5,714 bases of DNA from Spirulina sp. DLM2.Bin59 (GTDB taxonomy: Bacteria; Cyanobacteriota; Cyanobacteriia; Cyanobacteriales; Spirulinaceae): positions 1 to 5,714 of the forward strand of contig RECT01000270.1 in NCBI GenBank assembly GCA_007693875.1, in the 5' to 3' direction. Shown piece by piece: positions 1-5,714 of this stretch; positions within the stretch are counted from its first letter, which is position 1; the number at the start of each line of letters is the position of its first letter. The notes under the pieces are model-generated. The model saw nothing but the letters and a program-made list of their open reading frames with translations, was not told the DNA's origin and did not search any database. Made by a program: the position numbers and the translations under genes.

Positions 1-1
1 G

Positions 2-1342
2 GTGGGGGGGTTTATGGCAGGGACGGGGTTATTGCTGATTCGGGGCGGGATTCAGGTGATGGGGGATCTGCCGGTGACTTGGGGAACCTTGCCTGCCTTA
101 GTGACCCCAGCGGCCATCACCCATTGGGGTAGCGGCTTAATTTTGGGTTTAATCTTTTGGGGATTAACCAAAAAGTATCAACATTATTTAATCCTGCCGG
201 GGAGTTTAGCGGCGGCGATCGCCCTCTTCTACGGTATCCTCGCCCTCACCCATACCCCCATTCCCCTCGCCCGCGCCCAGGGTTGGCTGTTGGGGCCATT
301 TCCAGAAGGGGGATTATGGCATCCCCTCAATTGGCAGGAATGGCATCAGGTGGATTGGGCTGTGGTGCTGGGGCAAGGGGGGGCGATCGCCACCCTGATG
401 CTGATCAGTCTCCTTTCCCTCGTCCTCACCAACAACGGCATTGAATTGGCCGTGGAAAAAGACATCGACCTCAACCAAGAACTGCAAGCAGTGGGGTTAG
501 CGAACTTAGCCGCCGGTTGTGGCTGTGGCATGGCGGGGAATCAAGCCCTCCCCAGTACGCTCCTGGTGCATAAAATGCAGGCCAATCACCGCCTAGCGGG
601 GGTGTTTAAAACCCTGCCCTGCCTAACGGTGTTGGTGTTGGGGTCGGGGTTTTTAGCCTATTTCCCGAAGCCAATTCTCGGCAGTTTGCTGATGTATTTG
701 GGCATTGATCTGCTCCTGCAATGGCTCTATAAATCTCGACAAAAATTGCCCCTCACCGATTACCTCACCATTGTGCTGATCATGATCGTGATCAATGCCG
801 TGGGGTTTTTAGAAGGGGTATTAGTGGGGTTGGCCATGACCGTGGTGCTGTTTGTGATCAACTACAGTCGCATCCATGCCACCCGTGAGCAATCTTCCGG
901 CCACCATCGCCAGAGCAACACCCCCCGCACCGAACCAGAGCAAGCCATTTTGCAAGCCCGGGGCGGTGAGATTCATATTTTAGAACTCCATGGGTTTATC
1001 TTTTTCGGTCGGGCTAATCATGTCCTGGAGGCGGTGGGCGATCGCCTCACCCAAACCCCCCAACCCCGGTATCTCATCCTCGACTTCCATCTTGTGACGG
1101 GATTAGATTCCTCAGCGGTGCTGAATTTTGTTAAAATCCGCAAACTGGCTAGTCAACAAGAGATGACGCTCGTTTTTACTGGCGTGAGTGATCCCATTCG
1201 CACCCAGTTAACCCAAGGGGAAGCCCTGGGCGATCCCTGTTGCCAATTTGATACTCTCAATCAGGGATTGGCCTGGTGTGAATCACAGTTACTGCAAAAT
1301 ACAGTCACCGCCGAGATTGTGCCCGTCCCTATCCCTTCCTGA
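2..1342 (+). CDS. SulP/SLC26-family anion permease with C-terminal STAS domain (5' end outside window)
   Basis: Inner-membrane permease of the SulP (SLC26) family, whose members move sulfate, bicarbonate or other anions by symport or exchange; the substrate here cannot be told. The frame is already open at the window edge and begins inside the core motif VGGFMAGTGLLLIRGG, so the leading GTG is an internal valine. Compared with usual bacterial SulP proteins, roughly the first 130-150 residues are missing. Several hydrophobic segments follow (about 42-55, 65-82, 120-143, 203-221, 225-241, 252-288). Residues 144-201 (NNGIELAVEKDIDLNQEL, then a Gly/Cys-rich stretch) are the conserved SulP transport region. 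A soluble linker (about 290-320, with SGHHRQSN) leads to a STAS domain (about 322-430) carrying LDFHLVTGLDSSAV; its serines lie where SpoIIAA-type STAS proteins have the phosphoserine. The protein stops just after STAS; some relatives continue into a cyclic-nucleotide-binding domain that is absent here. The family call is firm; the substrate is unknown. Confidence 0.9.
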   Translation: MGGFMAGTGLLLIRGGIQVMGDLPVTWGTLPALVTPAAITHWGSGLILGLIFWGLTKKYQHYLILPGSLAAAIALFYGILALTHTPIPLARAQGWLLGPFPEGGLWHPLNWQEWHQVDWAVVLGQGGAIATLMLISLLSLVLTNNGIELAVEKDIDLNQELQAVGLANLAAGCGCGMAGNQALPSTLLVHKMQANHRLAGVFKTLPCLTVLVLGSGFLAYFPKPILGSLLMYLGIDLLLQWLYKSRQKLPLTDYLTIVLIMIVINAVGFLEGVLVGLAMTVVLFVINYSRIHATREQSSGHHRQSNTPRTEPEQAILQARGGEIHILELHGFIFFGRANHVLEAVGDRLTQTPQPRYLILDFHLVTGLDSSAVLNFVKIRKLASQQEMTLVFTGVSDPIRTQLTQGEALGDPCCQFDTLNQGLAWCESQLLQNTVTAEIVPVPIPS

Positions 1343-1351
1343 CCAAAGTTG

Positions 1352-2680
1352 ATGAATCCTGCTGTTTTGGCACAAGACCATTATTGGCTACGTCGGGCCC
1401 ATTGTCCTGTGACGCTTTTGCCGTCGGGTTTCACGGCAAATCGTCAAGGATTAGCCGAGGTTGACTTGGCCATTGCCCAGGGCCGTATTGAACGCATTCA
1501 GCCCACAGGGGCAGCATTGCCAACCACCGTTCCCCAACTGGATCTTGATGGGCGGATGGTGTTGCCCTGTTTTGTGGATAGCCATACCCATTTAGATAAG
1601 GGGCATATCTGGGAGCGATCGCCCAATTCCGACGGCACATTTGCCGGGGCCTTAAGGGCAACCCGCAAGGATATTGCCCGGTTTTGGCAGTCTGAAGATG
1701 TCTATCGACGTATGGAATTTGGCCTGTGCTGTAGCGAAGCCCACGGCACGCGGGCGGTGCGTACTCATATTGATTGCACCCATGGCCAATACCAGATCAG
1801 TTTACCGGTGGCGGCCCAATTGCGGGAGGAATGGCGCGATCGCCTCACCCTACAAATCGTTTCCCTCCTACCGGTGACGGAATTTCTCACCCCTGAAGGC
1901 GCGGCGATCGCCGATCACATTGCCCAGTTAGGGGCGATCTTGGGGGGCGTGGCCTATAGCCATCCCGACCTGGATGCCGCATTGGATGCCCTGTTTAACC
2001 TCGCCAAAAGCCGGGGAATTGAGCAGCTTGATTTCCATGTGGATGAATCCGGAGATCCCAACGCGATGGCTTTGCGTTCCGTCGCCGCCGCGGCCCTCCG
2101 CCATGGGTTTACCGGTTCGATTCTCTGTGGCCATTGTTGTAGTTTGGCGGTGCAGGCTCCTGGAGTCGTGGCCCAAACCCTGGCTTTGGTCAAGCAAGCC
2201 GGGATTGCCATCGTCAGCTTACCGATGTGCAATCTCTTCCTGCAGGATCGCCGCATTGATCACACCACCCCCCGTTGGCGGGGTGTCACCCTAGCCCATG
2301 AAATTCGCCAAGCCGGTATTCCCCTCGCCTTTGCCAGCGACAACTGCCGTGATCCTTTCTATGGCTTCGGAGATCACGATATGTTAGAAGTGTTTCGCGA
2401 ATCAGTGCGCATTGCCCATCTGGATTATCCCTGCGGGGACTGGGTGGAAACGGTGACGGATATTCCTGCTCAGACCCTAGGGTTGGGGGCCAATCGCCTT
2501 GAACCGGGCCAAGGGGCCGATTGCATCATTTTTTCGGGACGTAGCTATAGTGAGTTATTGGCGCGATCGCAGCATGACCGCTGGGTCATTCGGGGGGGCA
2601 AGCGATGCGATCGCCCTTTGCCCGATTATCGCAAATTAGATGATTTGGTAGCCCTAGGGGAGTTTCCGGACAACTTGTAG
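1352..2680 (+). CDS. Cytosine deaminase-like metal-dependent amidohydrolase
   Basis: Cytoplasmic amidohydrolase of the cytosine deaminase (CodA) branch, about 442 residues against about 427 for E. coli CodA. An N-terminal beta-sandwich strand region (about 10-70) leads into a TIM barrel. Counting from the ATG, the metal and catalytic set is complete: H78 and H80 in SHTHLDKG, H229 and E232 in HVDESGD, H261 in GHCCSL and D330 in ASDNCRDPFYGFG. The intervals H229-E232 (3) and H229-H261 (32) equal those of CodA. The segment MCNLFLQDRRIDHTTPRWRG also matches the CodA pattern. By family it should deaminate a cyclic amidine or amide such as a pyrimidine and release ammonia, but the substrate-contact residues differ from CodA, so no symbol is given. 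A TTG directly precedes the ATG at 1349 and could also start; neither has a clear Shine-Dalgarno. It begins 9 bases after the permease stop, which suggests cotranscription. AtzC-like or isoguanine-type activity is possible. Confidence 0.85.
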   Translation: MNPAVLAQDHYWLRRAHCPVTLLPSGFTANRQGLAEVDLAIAQGRIERIQPTGAALPTTVPQLDLDGRMVLPCFVDSHTHLDKGHIWERSPNSDGTFAGALRATRKDIARFWQSEDVYRRMEFGLCCSEAHGTRAVRTHIDCTHGQYQISLPVAAQLREEWRDRLTLQIVSLLPVTEFLTPEGAAIADHIAQLGAILGGVAYSHPDLDAALDALFNLAKSRGIEQLDFHVDESGDPNAMALRSVAAAALRHGFTGSILCGHCCSLAVQAPGVVAQTLALVKQAGIAIVSLPMCNLFLQDRRIDHTTPRWRGVTLAHEIRQAGIPLAFASDNCRDPFYGFGDHDMLEVFRESVRIAHLDYPCGDWVETVTDIPAQTLGLGANRLEPGQGADCIIFSGRSYSELLARSQHDRWVIRGGKRCDRPLPDYRKLDDLVALGEFPDNL

Positions 2681-2684
2681 GAGG
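2679..2684 (+). promoter_or_regulatory. Shine-Dalgarno AGGAGG that fixes the kinase start
   Basis: AGGAGG overlaps the TAG stop of the deaminase gene (2678-2680). It lies six bases before the TTG at 2691 and directly touches the other in-frame TTG at 2685, which is too close for initiation. The site therefore favours 2691 as the start. The overlap with the upstream stop suggests translational coupling between deaminase and kinase. Confidence 0.75.
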
Positions 2685-2690
2685 TTGAAT

Positions 2691-4475
2691 TTGCCAAGCC
2701 AAGCTGCTATTCCCGATCTTTTTTTGCAACTCGATTACCAAGGCATTGTTTTGGACTATAAGCCGGGAAGCACAACAGATCTGTATTTGCCCATCCCTAA
2801 TCCCATCGGTCAGCCCCTGCAAAACTTTTTGCCCCCCTCCGTGGCGGTACTGTTCCAAGAAACCTTGGCACAGTTGAGTTTGGGGGAGCCGATCCTTAGC
2901 TTTAACCATGCCCTCGCTGTGGGTGATGAAACCCGGTTTTATGAGGCGCGACTGTTGCGAGTCAGCGCTCAGGTGGCGATCGCCATCATCCGCGACATCA
3001 CCCACCGCAAACGCACCGAAGCGGAACTCACCGCCGCCAAGGAAACCGCGATCCGAGAGGCCGCCTTAAGCCGTGAGGCCAACCTGGCCAAAAGCCAATT
3101 TCTGGCCCGGATGAGCCATGAACTCCGCACCCCCCTCAACGCCATTCTTGGCTTTAGCCAATTGATGGCCCGCGATGATACCCTGAACCCCACCCAACAG
3201 AACTATCTCGGGATCATCAATCAAAGCGGCAATCATCTCCTGGATGTGATCAACGACATTCTCGATCTCTCCAAAATTGAAGCCGGCCGCATCACCCTCA
3301 ATGAGCAACCCTTTCAACTCCACCGCCTCCTCAATACGGTGCGGGCCATGCTGGCCATGAAAGCAGCGGACAAAGGGTTAGCCTTTCATCTGGATTTAGA
3401 TCCCTTTTTGCCCATTCAAGTGGAGGGGGATGAACAAAAACTGCGGCAAGTCTTAATTAATCTCCTGGGCAATGCGATTAAATTCACCGACCGGGGCTTA
3501 ATTCGTCTACGGGTTTGGGTGATCTCCCCCATCGTGGATGGGCGGATGGGCATTGAATTTCAGGTCATTGATACCGGATCTGGGATTGCCCCAACCGATC
3601 AGGGCACTTTGTTTGAACCCTTTGTCCAAAGTTTGCGCCGCAGCGATGTTCAGGAAGGCACCGGTTTAGGGTTAACCATTAGTCAGCAGTTTGTCCAACT
3701 GATGGGGGGCGTGATTACGGTCAAAAGCGCCTTAGAACAGGGGACAACCTTCGCCTTTACCCTCCCCCTCAAGGTGGTGGTGGACTATGCCAGCCGTGCC
3801 CCTGGCCCCCTGATCGTCACCGGGCTAGCGCCTGGACAACCCAATTACCATGTCCTCATCGTCGAAGACCGGGAAACCAATCGCTACCTCCTGGAACAAT
3901 TGCTCCAAACCGTGGGCTTCAACACCACAGCGGTTTGTGATGGGGCCGAGGCCATTACAGCCTGGCAGGAGACTAAACCGGATTTTATTTGGATGGATCT
4001 CCAAATGCCGGTTTTAGATGGCCGGGATGCCGCCCGGGAAATCCGCGCTCTGGAACGAGCCCAAGGGGTGAGCAATCCCGTTCCCATTGCGATCATGACT
4101 GCTAGTGCTTTTGCCACCGATGAGGCAACGATCCTCGCATTGGGTTGTAACGCCTTGGTGCGCAAGCCCTACACCGAAAAAGAAATTTTCGAGACTATGG
4201 CGCAGTGTTTGGGGTTGACATATAGCTATCGTGAGGTGTTAAACCAAGGAGAAGCGGATTTAGGGGGGAGCGATGACCGCCTCCTGCAACAGTTTCACAC
4301 TACGCCCATGGACTGGCGGCAGCGATTCACCCAAGCGGTGTTAGAAGCTGATGGGGACGAAGTGCAGCAATTGGTGGCACAACTGCCCCTCGATTGTAGC
4401 GACCTGGCCAATGGGGTACTGCAATGGTTAGATAATTTTGAGTTTGAAACGATTATTACGGTTTTGGGACTTTGA
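2691..4475 (+). CDS. Soluble hybrid sensor histidine kinase (PAS-HisKA-HATPase_c-REC with C-terminal helical tail)
   Basis: Cytoplasmic hybrid histidine kinase of about 594 residues with no membrane segment. Counting from the TTG at 2691, the domains are: one PAS domain (about 8-105, ending in the PAC-like IIRDITHRKR); a helical linker (about 105-135); HisKA with phospho-acceptor H143 in MSHELRTPLNAILGF; HATPase_c (about 245-362) with N261 in GNAIKFTD, D294 in DTGSGI, an F box LFEPFVQ and the glycine box GTGLGL; and a receiver (about 386-508) with acidic pair E392/D393, phospho-Asp D436 in WMDLQMP, T470 and K492 in RKPY. All catalytic boxes are intact, so autophosphorylation and intramolecular transfer to D436 are expected. 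The last 80 or so residues form a helical tail without an HPt-like histidine. The signal is unknown. No in-frame ATG lies near the beginning, and the AGGAGG supports the TTG. The gene starts 10 bases after the deaminase stop, so it is probably in the same operon. Confidence 0.93.
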   Translation: MPSQAAIPDLFLQLDYQGIVLDYKPGSTTDLYLPIPNPIGQPLQNFLPPSVAVLFQETLAQLSLGEPILSFNHALAVGDETRFYEARLLRVSAQVAIAIIRDITHRKRTEAELTAAKETAIREAALSREANLAKSQFLARMSHELRTPLNAILGFSQLMARDDTLNPTQQNYLGIINQSGNHLLDVINDILDLSKIEAGRITLNEQPFQLHRLLNTVRAMLAMKAADKGLAFHLDLDPFLPIQVEGDEQKLRQVLINLLGNAIKFTDRGLIRLRVWVISPIVDGRMGIEFQVIDTGSGIAPTDQGTLFEPFVQSLRRSDVQEGTGLGLTISQQFVQLMGGVITVKSALEQGTTFAFTLPLKVVVDYASRAPGPLIVTGLAPGQPNYHVLIVEDRETNRYLLEQLLQTVGFNTTAVCDGAEAITAWQETKPDFIWMDLQMPVLDGRDAAREIRALERAQGVSNPVPIAIMTASAFATDEATILALGCNALVRKPYTEKEIFETMAQCLGLTYSYREVLNQGEADLGGSDDRLLQQFHTTPMDWRQRFTQAVLEADGDEVQQLVAQLPLDCSDLANGVLQWLDNFEFETIITVLGL

Positions 4476-4515
4476 GATTGTTTTAGCGGTGCAGGGGCTG
4501 GCTATCCCGTTCGCC
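4476..4515. other. Short convergent intergenic gap
   Basis: This 40-base gap separates the stop codon of the kinase (plus strand) from that of the MFS transporter (minus strand). It contains only a weak interrupted inverted repeat (GGTG at 4488-4491 with CGCC at 4512-4515, and GGG with CCC inside) and no T-tract on either strand. A strong intrinsic terminator is not visible, so transcripts from both sides may run into each other. Confidence 0.6.
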
Positions 4516-5714
4516 TCAATGGGGTTTACTTCTGGGCCCTAGGGGCAGGAATGCCATTTGCAAACCGAGGATGAGGGCGATCGCCCCCGCACTATAAAAC
4601 ACCGCTGTTAAACCGATGGTATTCCACACCGGCCCCAACAGGAGGGGAGAAATAAACTGTCCGAGGGAATTGGCCCCGGTTCCTACGGCCAAAACCGTTG
4701 CCCGGACTTCCGAGGGAGCTAGGCCGGCCAAAATATCATAGATGTTGGGAATCGTAATCCCAAAGCCCATGCCGAACAACACCGCCGCCGGGATAATCCA
4801 ATGCAGTTCATTTAGCAGCGGGATTGTCAAAAGCATGAAGGCCATGGTGATAAACCCAAAGGCAATGGTTTGCTGTACCCCAAACCGCCGCGCCAAGCGA
4901 CTGGCGGCAAAGGCGGACATCACCGCCGCACCGACGGCGCGAATCCCTAAAACTGCACCATTTAAGGCTGGGTCTGCATTGATGATGTCTTTGAGGTAGA
5001 GGGGCGTGTAGATGACGACGGTATAGACGATCGCCGCCGCCACGACGATTAACCCGTAAATTTGCAAAATGGCGGGGCGGCGGAGGGTGGCCAATAGGGT
5101 TTGGTTTTGGGACAGATCCAAGAGGCCGCCACTACCTGCGGGGGGTTCCCGTAGGGTGACAGCGGCCCAGAGGGCAACGGGTAAACCAAAGCCGTAGAGA
5201 TAGAAGGCATATCGCCATTCCGTGGCCCCCACCCAACCGCCCAGGATGGGGATGATGATGCTGGCGACGGTCATGGCGCTGGTGGCATAGCCTAACATCC
5301 GCGATCGCTCTGCGCCTTCAAACAGGGTGGCCAACAGGCCAATACTGGCGGCGGCGATCGCCGCACTACTGATCCCCAGTAAGACCCGCGTCGTCAGCAG
5401 TAGGGGCAAGGTATTCATCACCGCCCCTGCTACCCCAAAGAGGGCATAGAACAATAGGGAGGGGATGAGCACTGTGCGTTTGCCGATCCGGTCTGCGAGC
5501 CAACCAAAGAGGGGGGTGAAAAGGGCGATCGCCAGGGCATGAATACTAACCAACGTTCCTGCCCATTGGGGCGAAAGGGCTAACTCCTGCACCATCTCCG
5601 GTAATACGGGAGAAACCACCCCGCCGGTCATGGTTGTCAGACAACCGGCAGCAATTAAGACATAGACTTGCCAAAGGCGATCGCCTTGGGGGGGGCGGGA
5701 AGGCGTAGGAGAGG
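4516..5714 (-). CDS. MFS transporter, 12-TM drug/metabolite efflux-like (N-terminus outside window)
   Basis: Inner-membrane transporter of the major facilitator superfamily. The first in-frame ATG is at 5631, giving 371 residues, but the frame is open without a stop to the window edge and the extra 27 codons encode most of TM1 (VYVLIAAGCLTTM). No ATG, GTG or TTG occurs in that stretch, so the true start should lie beyond 5714. Counting from the 5631 ATG, motif A between TM2 and TM3 is GWLADRIGKRTV (43-54). TM5 carries PILGG (128-132), a partial form of motif C (GPxxGG) typical of proton-coupled exporters. A central loop (about 160-185) separates the two six-helix halves, and a repeat-like motif SRLARRFG (244-251) stands at the equivalent place in the second half. 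The pattern fits DHA1-type drug or metabolite exporters, but no substrate can be assigned. It is convergent to the kinase and so has its own promoter, outside the window. Confidence 0.88.
   Translation of the reverse strand, partial: SPTPSRPPQGDRLWQVYVLIAAGCLTTMTGGVVSPVLPEMVQELALSPQWAGTLVSIHALAIALFTPLFGWLADRIGKRTVLIPSLLFYALFGVAGAVMNTLPLLLTTRVLLGISSAAIAAASIGLLATLFEGAERSRMLGYATSAMTVASIIIPILGGWVGATEWRYAFYLYGFGLPVALWAAVTLREPPAGSGGLLDLSQNQTLLATLRRPAILQIYGLIVVAAAIVYTVVIYTPLYLKDIINADPALNGAVLGIRAVGAAVMSAFAASRLARRFGVQQTIAFGFITMAFMLLTIPLLNELHWIIPAAVLFGMGFGITIPNIYDILAGLAPSEVRATVLAVGTGANSLGQFISPLLLGPVWNTIGLTAVFYSAGAIALILGLQMAFLPLGPRSKPH

Larger units (their letters stand above)
215..5684. repeat. HIP1 palindromes (GCGATCGC), 14 dispersed copies
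   Basis: Exact GCGATCGC copies begin at 215, 383, 1038, 1615, 1836, 1904, 2563, 2607, 2976, 4577, 5301, 5354, 5525 and 5677. Those at 215, 383, 1038, 1904, 2976, 4577, 5354, 5525 and 5677 extend to GGCGATCGCC. All lie inside coding sequence, in different frames. HIP1 at about one per 400 bases is a known feature of many cyanobacterial genomes and is the main basis for the taxonomic call. The span given covers first to last copy; it is not a single element. Confidence 0.95.

Noticed and set aside
777..794. Three tandem hexamers TGATCA, TGATCG, TGATCA
   Set aside because: They encode a run of Ile, Met and Val in a SulP membrane helix; ordinary codon use explains them and no further copies occur.
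1349..1351. TTG as the start of the deaminase gene
   Set aside because: It is immediately followed by an in-frame ATG at 1352, a stronger start codon; neither has a clear ribosome binding site, so the choice is tentative.
1928..2294. Overlapping open frames on both strands inside the deaminase gene
   Set aside because: They lie wholly within a conserved amidohydrolase region and show no family motifs or ribosome binding sites.
2586..3005. A 139-codon open frame on the minus strand across the deaminase-kinase junction
   Set aside because: It is antisense to two well-supported genes, has no recognisable domain, and its composition is explained by the coding bias of the plus-strand frames.
4488..4515. 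Possible hairpin terminator between the convergent genes
   Set aside because: Only a 4-bp and a 3-bp stem separated by an internal loop, with no T-run on either strand.
4534..4546. Overlapping palindromes GGGCCC and CCCTAGGG near the MFS stop codon
   Set aside because: They lie inside the coding 3' end, are short, and could arise by chance in G/C-rich sequence; no T-tract or known site matches.
4742..4999. An 85-codon plus-strand frame opposite the MFS gene
   Set aside because: It is the antisense shadow of transmembrane segments in a clear MFS gene, with no independent support.

Overview
The window reads as an ordinary chromosomal segment of a cyanobacterium. The strongest clue is the palindrome GCGATCGC (HIP1), found 14 times in 5.7 kb, nine of them in the longer form GGCGATCGCC. 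Density at this level is a cyanobacterial hallmark. The protein types agree: a SulP-STAS transporter and a soluble PAS hybrid histidine kinase with a short C-terminal tail. I cannot name the species.

Layout: three plus-strand genes lie head to tail with gaps of about 10 bases and look like one transcription unit whose promoter is upstream of the window. They are (1) the 3' part of a SulP/SLC26-type anion permease with a C-terminal STAS domain (2-1342); (2) an amidohydrolase of the cytosine deaminase type with a complete metal site (1352-2680); (3) a soluble hybrid sensor kinase PAS-HisKA-HATPase_c-REC plus a helical tail (2691-4475), starting at a TTG behind an AGGAGG that overlaps the deaminase stop codon. 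After a 40-base gap, a minus-strand MFS transporter gene (4516-5714) converges on them. Its reading frame stays open to the window edge, so its N-terminus is also missing.

How they may work together (inference): the three plus-strand genes could form an uptake, deamination and sensing set for an organic or N-containing solute, with the kinase as its regulator. Only spacing and orientation support this; the substrates of both transporters and of the deaminase cannot be read from sequence. The most interesting point is that the deaminase keeps the CodA metal and catalytic residues while the recalled substrate-contact positions differ, so its substrate may not be cytosine.

There is no RNA gene, CRISPR array, insertion sequence or convincing terminator, and no gene-free stretch over 300 bases. 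I see no clear evidence of a previously undescribed system.
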